Assembly (NCBI GenBank): GCA_030745875.1
Contig: JASLNT010000052.1
Location: forward strand, 1-64,000
Length of the DNA stretch: 64,000 nt
DNA from: Phycisphaerae bacterium
GTDB taxonomy: Bacteria > Planctomycetota > Phycisphaerae > SM23-33
Reading direction: 5' to 3'
Part shown: in pieces, positions 32,147 through 40,370 of the stretch
Layout of the letters: every line of letters starts with the position of its first letter
Numbering within the stretch: the stretch's first letter is position 1
Position numbers and translations under genes: made by a program
The notes under the pieces: generated by a model
Database searches by the model: none
Seen by the model: the letters and a program-made list of their open reading frames with translations, nothing else
What the model was told of the DNA's origin: nothing

Positions 32147-33688
32147 TCAATAGGGCTTGCCGCTGATCAAATGATCGCTGATCTTCTTGGCCTGTTCGTT
32201 TGAGATTTTCGTACCGTAGGCCTGCATGCGTCTAACCACGCGAGGCCAGTCTTTTCGGGGGTAAGTGCGCACGCGCTGGAGCGTGTGGCATCCTATGCAC
32301 TGATCGGAAATCAGGTCTTCCGGACCCGCTCGGTCAGGATCTATCTGCGTTAGCGTGGGCGTCGGTACGTGAGCGGGCCTGCTGGTGACCATCCGCATAG
32401 ACACGCTTGCGGCGCGCTCGTTAGGCGCGTAGACATTGTCGTAGTGGGCTATGCGATTGGCTCCGGCCTGGGCCTGGCCCGAGGGGCTTACGAACCGCGG
32501 GCGCGAGGCCTCGCGGTTGTATCCTCCCAGCAGGACCGTGGCGAACGACAGGACGCCCATAAGTATGAACACAGCGCGCCCGGAGTTGGCGTTGCGGTTC
32601 AGCAGGTGCGTCGCCCAGAGACCCGCTCCAACCGCGCAGGCCAATGAAGCCCAGAAGAACAGCCACGTCATCATCATCCCCATACCCGCGTAGAACACCA
32701 GGTAGAGACCCGCAATACCGTAGACAAGCGCCATGGGGATAGTGAAGCCCTTGTGTACGCGAGCCTGGCGCCGACTGTACGCCAGCCCGATTCCGATCAT
32801 CGACGCCACGACAATATGCTTTATCCACCACCAGTCGAGCCCGCCGGCTACAACGTCTCCGCGCCCGTACATCAGATTGTCATAAGAAGCTTTGGCGTGA
32901 TACTTGAGCACCCAGGCGTAGAAGAAGCCGACAATCGGAAGGCACAGGAACGATATGAACGCCAAATTGAACGCCGTGCGCCCGCCTCTCTCGTGGAGTT
33001 CCTGCATTCTGGGGCGCTTCGAACGGTACAACCACACCCCGCAGATGCACGCGACCATGAACGCACCGTAGGCGAAGTTCGCAAAAGTACGATGCAGCGT
33101 GAGCATCAGAAACGACGGATTGTAGAACGCCAGCTTGTCCCATCCCAGAATCCCCGCCGTGCCCTGCCATTGGCTCACCCCGCCCTTGGCGAAACCCGGC
33201 GTCAGCATGAACGCCCCCATACCGTTGATCAGGAAGAACTGCAGGAAGAACATCGGCGTCAGCAGCGCACCGAGCGTAATATGCATCTTCTTGTGGCCGC
33301 GAAGATGATCCCAGAAGAAGTAATGCAGCGTAAGCGTGGTCGCCAACAGGAAGAACAACAGTTCTTCAACGATCATCGTCCAGAAGAAATGCACGAACAA
33401 TTGCGACCAGAACTGCGGATACAGCCCGCTGAGCAGGAACACCAGTCCGATAGCGTTGATCGTGCCGATATTGTAAATACACACGTGCCACAACTGCACG
33501 CGCTTCGCCAGTAGATCGTATTTCGCCTCTCGCTGGCGATAGCCTACGATCTGGAGAATCGTCACTGCGAACGCAAACCCTATCGCCAACGAGCCCACCG
33601 ACGTATGGAACAGCGCAGTAAACCCGATCGACCACTTGGCGCCGCCGGGAAACTGGATGAACGGGATTTCCGCCAAGAGCGACGTCAT
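32147..33688 (-). CDS. CydA-like membrane protein with C-terminal cytochrome c domain (copy 2)
   Basis: 513 residues: about nine helices resembling subunit I of cytochrome bd (CydA), then a periplasmic domain with one haem c site, CIGCH (about 462). Histidines that could correspond to the CydA haem ligands are in ALFHTSVGSLAIGFA (about 27) and LTLHRTFANFAYGAF (about 197). Where CydA has two glutamates eight residues apart, this protein shows MIVEELLFFLLAT, with only the first clearly in place (by-eye alignment). The GRQPW quinol-loop motif was not seen. The start overlaps the upstream paralogue by 4 bp (ATGA). The fused haem c suggests electrons enter or leave through cytochrome c rather than only quinol (inference). 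Similar bd-like proteins are known in Nitrospira and planctomycetes. Confidence 0.85.
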   Translation of the reverse strand: MTSLLAEIPFIQFPGGAKWSIGFTALFHTSVGSLAIGFAFAVTILQIVGYRQREAKYDLLAKRVQLWHVCIYNIGTINAIGLVFLLSGLYPQFWSQLFVHFFWTMIVEELLFFLLATTLTLHYFFWDHLRGHKKMHITLGALLTPMFFLQFFLINGMGAFMLTPGFAKGGVSQWQGTAGILGWDKLAFYNPSFLMLTLHRTFANFAYGAFMVACICGVWLYRSKRPRMQELHERGGRTAFNLAFISFLCLPIVGFFYAWVLKYHAKASYDNLMYGRGDVVAGGLDWWWIKHIVVASMIGIGLAYSRRQARVHKGFTIPMALVYGIAGLYLVFYAGMGMMMTWLFFWASLACAVGAGLWATHLLNRNANSGRAVFILMGVLSFATVLLGGYNREASRPRFVSPSGQAQAGANRIAHYDNVYAPNERAASVSMRMVTSRPAHVPTPTLTQIDPDRAGPEDLISDQCIGCHTLQRVRTYPRKDWPRVVRRMQAYGTKISNEQAKKISDHLISGKPY

Positions 33689-35085
33689 GGATGGTGCTCC
33701 TTGAGATAGCGGATGATTCGCTCGGTTTCAGCATCGCTGATGGTAAGTTTGCGATCCCGTCGTTCGCTGGCGACACGCTTGGACCAATCCTTGGCGTCGT
33801 AACGGTCCAAGTCCTTCGGCGAGCGGTGATGACAGCCGACACAGGTCTTGTAGACCAGGTATCGGTCAGCCTCCATCTGCGTCAACTCGGGCTTTACAAT
33901 CTGACCGTAAACAGTATCCGGGCTCTTGCTTCGTTCGCGGACAAATCCGCCGAGACAAAACGTAAAGAACGCCGCAACCCCCGCAACAAACATCGCCCAC
34001 TGCCACCGCTTGAGTTCCGGATCGCCCCGCCCCCGCATCAGCCAAATCCACGCTATAGGCGCACCGATAACAACCGTAACCACAACGCGCCAGAGCACTG
34101 CGCTGGGACCAAGCCAGTCAAGGGGCGGGTGCAAGTGCACCACCGCCAGCAACACTCCCAGACCCCCCGTTGCCGCCCAGGCCAACGCACGCCCGCGATA
34201 GCGCATAGTCAGGTAGACCGTAGCGATAACAAGCATCAGGGCGATCAGGCCCATCTTGACGGTGAAGTGCGGCGAGACGTGACCGCCCATGATCGCATGA
34301 AACGCCACCGGAGCCTCCGCCTGGATGACCTTGGCGTAACCCCAGCCGATTATCGGCATGGCGAAGAAGAACAGAAAACCGGTGACGAAGCAGAAATTAC
34401 ACGCCCAACCGAAGTAGCGTTTCTCCTCGGGCTTCTTGTCCAGCGTCATGTATCGCAGTGCGAATACTCCGCCCGTAAGCAGCAGGACGTAGCTGAAATT
34501 GCCGAATATCCGATGCGTCAGCAGGTAGGGAAAACTCGGATTGAAGAACGCCGCCGCCGACCAACCCACAGGCTGGTCCACCCCGGGCAGGGCGACTCCT
34601 CCGGGCGTCATCATGTACCCGCCCAGTGCGTCCCATACGGTCTGCACCAACAACCCCATAACCGCCGCGGCCACACCCATCGTAATGTGAAGCCGTTTGC
34701 GATTGGACCAACGGTCCCACGTGAGATAGTACCCGAAGAACAGGAAGCCCACCTCGGCCAGGAAGAACAGGAACTGGACCACCAGAGGCCAGAAGAACAG
34801 GTTCGCCCAGCGGGACCAGAACTCCGGATACGCACCGATGATATAGACCGGAATGCCCGTACCCAACGCCGCCCCCGGCGAGAACAGGATCATCGAAAAC
34901 CAAATGAAGCTCCTGCTAAGACGATCCAGCCGCGGATCCTTCCGACGCATGCCAATGTACTCAAGCACTGGAGCCAATAGCATATACGCCGTCACCAGTG
35001 TCGCGATCGGGATGTGCGAATACGTAATCTCCTCAATCCATACCCAACGGGGGAATACCGGTGTGTCGATAACGGGTAAGTCCAT
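33685..35085 (-). CDS. CydA-like membrane protein with C-terminal cytochrome c domain (copy 1)
   Basis: 466 residues, first gene of the operon and a diverged paralogue of the next one. About nine helices, then a haem c motif CVGCH (about 415) and a short helical C-terminus. Candidate haem-ligand histidines: EEITYSHIPIATLV (about 24) and LLTHRIFGNFSYVLL. In the helix matching the CydA glutamate pair it has VVQFLFFLAEVGFLFFG, with Gln where the first Glu is expected. The two proteins may therefore carry complementary halves of the active-site residues (by-eye alignment, uncertain). No cydB-like gene lies nearby. ATG at 35085; a promoter candidate lies 57 bp upstream. Confidence 0.85.
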   Translation of the reverse strand: MDLPVIDTPVFPRWVWIEEITYSHIPIATLVTAYMLLAPVLEYIGMRRKDPRLDRLSRSFIWFSMILFSPGAALGTGIPVYIIGAYPEFWSRWANLFFWPLVVQFLFFLAEVGFLFFGYYLTWDRWSNRKRLHITMGVAAAVMGLLVQTVWDALGGYMMTPGGVALPGVDQPVGWSAAAFFNPSFPYLLTHRIFGNFSYVLLLTGGVFALRYMTLDKKPEEKRYFGWACNFCFVTGFLFFFAMPIIGWGYAKVIQAEAPVAFHAIMGGHVSPHFTVKMGLIALMLVIATVYLTMRYRGRALAWAATGGLGVLLAVVHLHPPLDWLGPSAVLWRVVVTVVIGAPIAWIWLMRGRGDPELKRWQWAMFVAGVAAFFTFCLGGFVRERSKSPDTVYGQIVKPELTQMEADRYLVYKTCVGCHHRSPKDLDRYDAKDWSKRVASERRDRKLTISDAETERIIRYLKEHHP

Positions 35086-35141
35086 GACGAGTTTCGTTCG
35101 CTCCCGCGCCTTGGCTGTCTGGGATTTGAAATCGTTACACT

Positions 35142-35170
35142 ACTCTAGGGTCAATCCCGGGTTAAATCAA
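35142..35170 (-). promoter_or_regulatory. Candidate promoter of the CydA-like operon
   Basis: Minus strand: TTGATT (35170-35165), 17-base spacer, TAGAGT (35147-35142), about 50 nt before ATG 35085 once transcription starts. It lies in the 355-base divergent gap to nqrB, which holds no gene. Confidence 0.4.
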
Positions 35171-35249
35171 GCACGTGTCGTACAACATTGTGCCGGCCGA
35201 AGGCTGGAATCGGACCGAAAATCCGTCGGACGCCGAATCGGAATCTACC

Positions 35250-35277
35250 TTGCCAGAACCCGTAGTTATGATAGAAT
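35250..35277 (+). promoter_or_regulatory. Candidate promoter of the nqr operon
   Basis: TTGCCA (35250-35255), 16-base spacer, TAGAAT (35272-35277). Transcription would begin near 35284, giving a leader of about 155 nt before the nqrB ATG. I saw no riboswitch-like structure in that leader. Assigned from hexamers and spacing only. Confidence 0.4.
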
Positions 35278-35440
35278 CATCGCCAAGGCGTGCGATTGGC
35301 CAGCCCGAACGCCGCCGCAGGCAGTAATGCTCCAGGTCGGCTCGGACGGGGTAAACAAAGGTTTGCCCTTCAAGATGCGGATGAAGACGCCTATTGTTAT
35401 GTATTGAGCGCATTTACAATCTTCGTGATTCGATCGGTCT

Positions 35441-36559
35441 ATGAACGATACCCCGCAAAAACCAGCCCGCCCAAAGGCGCCGCCCAGACGCCCCGGTCTG
35501 TTCATGAAGCAGGCCAACATGCTTCGCATGGTCTACTGCCTGATACCGGTGGTGCTGTCGGGCGTATATTTCTTCGGTTGGCGCGCCGGGGCAGTCGTAA
35601 GCGTGTGCGTTGTCGCAGCGCTAATCACCGAGCGAATCACCAGTCGCGCACGCGGGCAGGCGATATCGACTGCGTGCCTGGTCACCGCCCTGCTGTACGC
35701 CCTGTCCCTTCCGCCTACGGTCCCGCTGTGGATCGCAGTGGTCGGTATGGTCGTAGGCGTGCTGTTCGGTAAGGAGGTCTTTGGCGGATTCGGGCGGAAC
35801 TTCGCCAATCCGGCGATCGTGGGACGCGCCTTTGTGTACATTTGCTTCCCCGTCGAGCTGACCGGGCGGTTCGTGCCCGCATTCAAGGGTTTTCCGGGCG
35901 GTTTGGCGCAGTGGTCGTTCGAGAGCCTGAGCAGAATGCCAACCTATCTCGCTGAATCAGGCGGGAAGGTCGCCGACGCAATCAGCCAGGCCTCGCCAAT
36001 GTGGGTCGCCCGGCAGTACGGTCTGGAGGCCGTCGCCAATTCAGGGCGGGGCGCGTCAATGTGGGACATGGCGCTGGGCTCAGTCGGAGGGACGTTCCAG
36101 GCTGGCGGCGAGTCGGTGGGGCGCGTACTGACCTCCGGCTGCATAGGCGAGGGCTGCGCCGCACTAATCGCCCTTACCGCGGTCTATCTGCTCTGGACCA
36201 AGACCGCCAAATGGCGGTTGATGATAGGCGGATTTGCCGGTTTGATAGTCGCTAACGTGTTGTTTCGCACTGTTTTGGGATTCGACGGAATCGGTCAGGT
36301 CCCCCCGCTTTTGTGGCAGTTGCTGAGCGGTACGACAATGTTCGCGGTGGTCTATATGATCACCGAACCGGTCAGCGCGCCAAGGAAAAACACCGCCCAG
36401 ATCGCCTACGCATTTGGAATAGGCTTTCTGATAATCGTACTTCGCTGGCGCGGCATATTCGTAGCCGCCGCGACATTCTCAATTCTGCTGGGCAACCTTG
36501 TCGCTCCCCTGCTGGACGCGGGGGTCGAAGCCTGGGAACGGAGGGGCTCGCAGAAATGA
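35441..36559 (+). CDS. nqrB: Na+-translocating NADH:quinone reductase subunit B
   Basis: Membrane subunit of Na+-NQR, which moves sodium while passing electrons from NADH to quinone. 372 residues, about ten helices, with the family landmarks FGKEVFGGFGRNFANPAIVGRAF (shown in part) and DMALGSVGGTFQAGGESVG. The covalent-FMN site, usually a Thr in an SGAT-like motif, appears here as DAISQASPMW (about 180), with Ser at the acceptor position (alignment by eye). The relatives are NqrB and RnfD; the following genes decide for Nqr. It overlaps nqrC by 4 bp. No nqrA precedes it: upstream is the divergent CydA-like operon. ATG 35441 has a weak ribosome-binding site. Confidence 0.92.
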   Translation: MNDTPQKPARPKAPPRRPGLFMKQANMLRMVYCLIPVVLSGVYFFGWRAGAVVSVCVVAALITERITSRARGQAISTACLVTALLYALSLPPTVPLWIAVVGMVVGVLFGKEVFGGFGRNFANPAIVGRAFVYICFPVELTGRFVPAFKGFPGGLAQWSFESLSRMPTYLAESGGKVADAISQASPMWVARQYGLEAVANSGRGASMWDMALGSVGGTFQAGGESVGRVLTSGCIGEGCAALIALTAVYLLWTKTAKWRLMIGGFAGLIVANVLFRTVLGFDGIGQVPPLLWQLLSGTTMFAVVYMITEPVSAPRKNTAQIAYAFGIGFLIIVLRWRGIFVAAATFSILLGNLVAPLLDAGVEAWERRGSQK

Positions 36560-37305
36560 GGATGAACGTAAACAGTCCGGGGTACGTAATCGGTTTTGCA
36601 GCGATTGTCTCGGGGGTCTTTACCGCGGCTGTCATGTCGCTGCACGCGGTGGCCCGCCCAATCGTCGAAGCAAGCGAGCAGTTGTTCCACCAACGAGCGC
36701 TCGTGGAGGTGTTCGCACTGGACGAACGCAAGACGCTGGACGAACGCAAGACGCTAACCGATGACGAGGCGACCGAACTGTACGCGCGCTGCATACGCCC
36801 GGTCGACCGTCCGATTGAAGATCCCGACACCGGCGCGGTGTTCAATATCCCCGCCGATCAGGGCGTCGGACGGGCCCCCAGGACCTACCGCGCGGTAGTC
36901 ACTGATAAACAGACCGGCCAAGAAAAACTGCTGGGCTACGCGTTTCCGATATGGGGGGTTGGTTTCTGGGCTCGGATCGACGGTTATATGGCTGTCTCGG
37001 GCGACCTGAAGAAATCGCTGGGGATTGTATTTGTCCGTCACACGGAAACGCCCGGTCTGGGCGGACGGATCACCGAACGCGCGTGGCGGAGAAAGTTCGC
37101 GGGCCTTGACATCACCGAACCGGCGGCGCCGGGGCGGATTCTCTACATCGGCGGGCGGAGCACGGGACCGTTGCGGGAGAACCGCTGGGTGGATGCAGTG
37201 ACCGGAGCGACTGGAACGTCGACGGCTGTTGAAGCGTTTCTGAGGCGGCGCATCGCTGAGTTCCGCCGGGCAATGTCAGCCGCCGCCCGAGAGGAGCGTC
37301 TCTGA
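36556..37305 (+). CDS. nqrC: Na+-translocating NADH:quinone reductase subunit C
   Basis: 249 residues: one N-terminal helix (about 9-32) and a periplasmic FMN-binding domain with DAVTGATGTSTAV near the C-terminus (about 218), where the Thr of the SGAT-type motif carries covalent FMN. Other family marks are GVGFWARIDGYMAV and HTETPGLGGRI. The open frame extends back to 36313 inside nqrB, but ATG 36556 overlaps the nqrB stop (ATGA) and gives the normal N-terminus. An exact 18-bp tandem duplication lies in the stalk region (separate entry). The stop overlaps the nqrD start by one base. Confidence 0.93.
   Translation: MRMNVNSPGYVIGFAAIVSGVFTAAVMSLHAVARPIVEASEQLFHQRALVEVFALDERKTLDERKTLTDDEATELYARCIRPVDRPIEDPDTGAVFNIPADQGVGRAPRTYRAVVTDKQTGQEKLLGYAFPIWGVGFWARIDGYMAVSGDLKKSLGIVFVRHTETPGLGGRITERAWRRKFAGLDITEPAAPGRILYIGGRSTGPLRENRWVDAVTGATGTSTAVEAFLRRRIAEFRRAMSAAAREERL
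36718..36753 (+). repeat. 18-bp perfect tandem duplication in nqrC
   Basis: Two identical copies of ctggacgaacgcaagacg (36718-36735 and 36736-36753), encoding LDERKT twice in a row. It keeps the frame and lies in the charged stalk after the membrane helix, so it is probably tolerated. Perfect identity suggests a recent slippage event. Confidence 0.9.
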
Positions 37306-38033
37306 TGCCCGACCTGACGCCCAACTCCGTCCCGCCGCGCCAAGCGCTGCTGGTGCAGTTGTGGAACGAGAACCCGATCTTCCGTCAGGTGCTGGGCATT
37401 TGCTCGGCTTTGGCGGTAACCAACCTTGTGTTCAACACCGCACTAATGTGCGCGGGACTCATCTGGACGACAACTATGTCCGGTCTGGCCGTCAGCCTGC
37501 TGCGAAACGTCATCCCGCAGCGCATTCGTATCATGGTGCAGGTGCTCATAGTCGCCGTATTCGTAATCGTGGTGGATATCGTGTTCAGGGCGATGTTCTT
37601 CGAAATCCACAGCCAAATCGCCGCCTACGTGGGGCTTATCATCACCAACTGCATCGTCCTGGGACGCTTGGAGGCGTTCGCCAGCAAGAATCGCCCGCTG
37701 GCGGCGATGGCGGACGGATTGGGAGCAGGGCTGGGCTACTCGATGATACTGCTGGCCGTGGCGGTGGTGCGCGAGCTGCTGGGCTTCGGTACGTTGCTGA
37801 AGGGCACTGCGTGGGAGGTGGCGGTTCTGGGCCCGGGCAGCCTGGTCGAAGGCGGTCTGCAAACGATCGGACTGAGCGAACCGATGGCGGCTGCGGGACT
37901 TGAATGGCGCAACTGGACCATCATGGTCATGCCCCCCGGAGCGTTCTTCGTACTGGCGATAGCGGTTTGGACAGCCCGCGCCCACTCCCTGCGCCGCCAG
38001 CGCGCCGCAGAAGCAGAGGAGGCCTCCAAATGA
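37305..38033 (+). CDS. nqrD: Na+-translocating NADH:quinone reductase subunit D
   Basis: 242 residues, six helices. Family marks: LWNENPIFRQVLGICSALAVTN (in part), RIMVQVLIVA, and TNCIVLGRLEAFA. The cysteines in LGICSA and TNCIVLG match the pair that, with those of NqrE, binds the intramembrane Fe centre (known of the family). The start at 37305 shares a base with the nqrC stop (TGATG). It differs from RnfE mainly by neighbourhood and the NPI/LGICSA wording. C-terminus Arg/Glu-rich. Confidence 0.93.
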   Translation: MPDLTPNSVPPRQALLVQLWNENPIFRQVLGICSALAVTNLVFNTALMCAGLIWTTTMSGLAVSLLRNVIPQRIRIMVQVLIVAVFVIVVDIVFRAMFFEIHSQIAAYVGLIITNCIVLGRLEAFASKNRPLAAMADGLGAGLGYSMILLAVAVVRELLGFGTLLKGTAWEVAVLGPGSLVEGGLQTIGLSEPMAAAGLEWRNWTIMVMPPGAFFVLAIAVWTARAHSLRRQRAAEAEEASK

Positions 38034-38671
38034 TCGCACAGGTCGCCAACGACACGTCAGGCTCAATGCACCTGGTGCTGATTCTTCTGTCGGCGGGGCT
38101 TACGGACAATATCCTGCTGACGCGGTTCCTGGGCATGTGCCCGTTCCTGTCCATCAGCAAGCATTTCAAGAGCGCCTTCGGCATGGGCCTGGCGGTGCTG
38201 TTCGTAATCACGTGCACATGCCTGCTGAATTACGGGTTGTATACTTACGTGCTCCTGCCGCTGAAAGCCTACGGAGTTCCGGCTGAGAGTCTCAAACTTA
38301 TCCTGTTCATCGTGGTCATCGCCGCCTTCGTACAACTTATGGAAATGCTCATCGAGCGCATCAGCATGAAGCTGTATTACGCACTTGGCATATTCCTGCC
38401 GCTGATTACGGTCAACTGCGCCATTCTCGGCGCGTCGCTGTTCATGGTGACCAATGTCAGCGCCAAAGGACACGGTGCGATGGAAGTGCTGATGTACGGT
38501 TTTGGTACGGGTTTGGGCTGGTTTATGGCGATCATGCTCATGGCGGGCATCCGAAAGCGCCTGGAAAAAGCGAAAATCCCCGCCGCCCTCGAAGGCCCGG
38601 GCATAACGCTGATTATTGCGGGCATCATGGCGATGGCGTTCGTTATCTTCCAGGGCATGATCAAGATTTAG
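38030..38671 (+). CDS. nqrE: Na+-translocating NADH:quinone reductase subunit E
   Basis: 213 residues, six helices, the topological mirror of NqrD. Seen: TDNILLTRFLGMCPFLSISK and ITVNCAILGASLFMV, each with the conserved Fe-binding cysteine. The frame is open back to 37904, but ATG 38030 overlaps the nqrD stop (ATGA) and has AGGAGG about 8 nt upstream, which settles the start. Compared with typical NqrE the FLGMCPF segment is also RnfA-like, so the subunit could be called either if seen alone. Confidence 0.92.
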   Translation: MIAQVANDTSGSMHLVLILLSAGLTDNILLTRFLGMCPFLSISKHFKSAFGMGLAVLFVITCTCLLNYGLYTYVLLPLKAYGVPAESLKLILFIVVIAAFVQLMEMLIERISMKLYYALGIFLPLITVNCAILGASLFMVTNVSAKGHGAMEVLMYGFGTGLGWFMAIMLMAGIRKRLEKAKIPAALEGPGITLIIAGIMAMAFVIFQGMIKI

Positions 38672-38694
38672 AACGAGGTTGAGTATCCCTTAAC

Positions 38695-39807
38695 ATGGAC
38701 GTGATTATAACCGTACTCCTGGCGACTGCAGCAGCAAGCGGATTGACAGCCGTGCTGGCGGCGCTGCTTCTGCTGGCCGAACGCGTGCTGGTCAATTACG
38801 GTCCATGCGCTATCGACATAAACAGCGGAGAACGCGGCCTGGATGTAATCGGCGGCAAGCCGTTGCTGACGACGCTCATGGAAGAGGACATATTCATTCC
38901 CTCGGCTTGCGGCGGGCGCGGAACGTGCGCGTACTGCAAGCTGCAGATCCTCGAAGGCGGAGGGGCGGTGACCCCCACCGAAGAACCGCTTCTAACGCCC
39001 GAAGAGATCGCCGACAACGTCCGCATCAGTTGCCAGGTGAAGGTCCGTAACGATCTTGCGGTGCTGATTCCCGAAGAGCTTTTCCTGGTCAAACAGTATC
39101 GCGGGCGGGTAGAGCGGATAATCGACCTGACGTACGACATTAAGCAATTGCGCATCAGCTTGATCGAACCGGACACCATCGAGTTCCTCCCGGGCCAATA
39201 CATCCAGCTCCAGGCTCCGGCGTACAAGGGCAATCCCGAACCGGTTTACCGCGCCTACAGTATGTCCAGCCCCCCCAGCGACCCCAACGCCGTCGAAACC
39301 ATTATCCGCCTCGTGCCGGGCGGGATATGCACCACATGGGTCTTCACGAAACTCGCCGAGGGCGACGAGGTGATCTTCTCGGGCCCGTACGGCGATTTTC
39401 ACCTCAGCGAATCCGACGCGGAGATGATCTGGATCGCCGGAGGCTCGGGAATGGCTCCGTTCTGGTCGATGCTGCGGTATATGAAGGAACACGATATCCG
39501 TCGCAAATGCACGTACTTCTTCGGAGCCGTCCACAGACCCGACCTGTTCCTCCTGGACGAACTTCACCAGTTGGAGGCCGAACTGGATTGGTTCACGTTT
39601 ATCCCCGCCCTGTCGGCGGAGGGTGAATGCGACGACGGCGTCTGTGAAACCGGCCTGATTACCGAAGTGGTCGACCGACATATTGGAGACGCTTCGCACG
39701 CCGAAGCATACCTCTGCGGCAGCCCGGGCATGATCGATGCGGCGGTGAAGGTCCTTCGCGCCAAGGGCGTTGTTGAGGAGCGCACGTACTACGACAAATT
39801 CGCATAG
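38695..39807 (+). CDS. nqrF: Na+-translocating NADH:quinone reductase subunit F
   Basis: 370 residues; the electron-input subunit. N-terminal helix (about 3-25), 2Fe-2S ferredoxin domain with ACGGRGTCAYC and a later RISCQV (four Cys), then a ferredoxin-reductase-like part: FAD motif RAYSMSSPP, the flavin-phosphate strand, GGSGMAPFWSML for NADH, and CGSPGMIDAAV near the end. This subunit identifies the cluster as Nqr and not Rnf. It is 23 bp after nqrE with only a weak ribosome-binding site. No frameshift or missing cysteine. Confidence 0.95.
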   Translation: MDVIITVLLATAAASGLTAVLAALLLLAERVLVNYGPCAIDINSGERGLDVIGGKPLLTTLMEEDIFIPSACGGRGTCAYCKLQILEGGGAVTPTEEPLLTPEEIADNVRISCQVKVRNDLAVLIPEELFLVKQYRGRVERIIDLTYDIKQLRISLIEPDTIEFLPGQYIQLQAPAYKGNPEPVYRAYSMSSPPSDPNAVETIIRLVPGGICTTWVFTKLAEGDEVIFSGPYGDFHLSESDAEMIWIAGGSGMAPFWSMLRYMKEHDIRRKCTYFFGAVHRPDLFLLDELHQLEAELDWFTFIPALSAEGECDDGVCETGLITEVVDRHIGDASHAEAYLCGSPGMIDAAVKVLRAKGVVEERTYYDKFA

Positions 39808-39823
39808 GTCCGGAGCCCGAGAG

Positions 39824-40297
39824 ATGAAACTCACACCACGGGAAGAGCTGATCGTCGAACGAATGGCGCCCGGAGTCCTGTGCGCTGAGGGCTTCCTCGG
39901 GTCCGACGGGCGATCTCTGGGCGACATACTCGCCGCTGACTCGCACACCGTTGAGTCGCTCGACCTTACCCACAAGCAAATCGCCGCCAAACTCGGCGAG
40001 ATCATGCAGGCCGCCGCAGACGCCTTCGGCAATCCGGTAAGCGTGGGCGACGGTCTTTCCGCCGTCGCCGCCGAGGCGATGGGCCCTATTGGCTGCCCCT
40101 GGGGCGGATGCGGGGTCTTCGCCAAGGGGGAAATCGAACTGACCGACGCTCGCAGCGGTAAGACGCTTCGCCTGACGCCTCTGTCGGTGCACCTGATCGG
40201 GCGGCACGGTTTCTACCAGGGCAAAGGAGCCCGATACCGCCTCGAACCGGAGGAATTGGCCCGGCTGTTGGATATCTCCGGCGGTGATGAAGCATAA
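39824..40297 (+). CDS. Unrecognised 157-residue protein at the end of the nqr operon
   Basis: A soluble protein starting MKLTPREELIVERMAPG; ATG 39824 has GGAG about 9 nt upstream, and the longer open frame back to 39770 is not needed. Only 16 bp separate it from nqrF, so it is probably cotranscribed. The single striking motif is AMGPIGCPWGGCGVFAKG (about 85-102), with two Cys four residues apart, flanked by an N-terminal helical part and a C-terminal part with RLEPEELARLLDI. No membrane helix or signal peptide. I do not know the family. A metal- or Fe-S-related maturation role for the complex is a guess from context. Confidence 0.7.
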   Translation: MKLTPREELIVERMAPGVLCAEGFLGSDGRSLGDILAADSHTVESLDLTHKQIAAKLGEIMQAAADAFGNPVSVGDGLSAVAAEAMGPIGCPWGGCGVFAKGEIELTDARSGKTLRLTPLSVHLIGRHGFYQGKGARYRLEPEELARLLDISGGDEA

Positions 40298-40370
40298 GCA
40301 GACCGACGCCCCGCCGTCCGGATCATCGCAACTTGCTGAAAAGAGCTGCAGGTTCGACGTGCCGATCGTC

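Noticed and set aside
33691..34980. 429-codon plus-strand frame opposite the first CydA-like gene
   Set aside because: His/Arg/Gln-rich shadow of a GC-rich membrane protein; no ribosome-binding site and no family.
35441..39807. Reading the respiratory cluster as an Rnf complex
   Set aside because: NqrF (2Fe-2S plus FAD/NADH domains) is present, and RnfB and RnfC are absent; NqrD wording is Nqr-like.
38992..40125. 377-codon minus-strand frame across nqrF and the next gene
   Set aside because: Low-complexity translation antisense to a secure gene; no supporting start signal.
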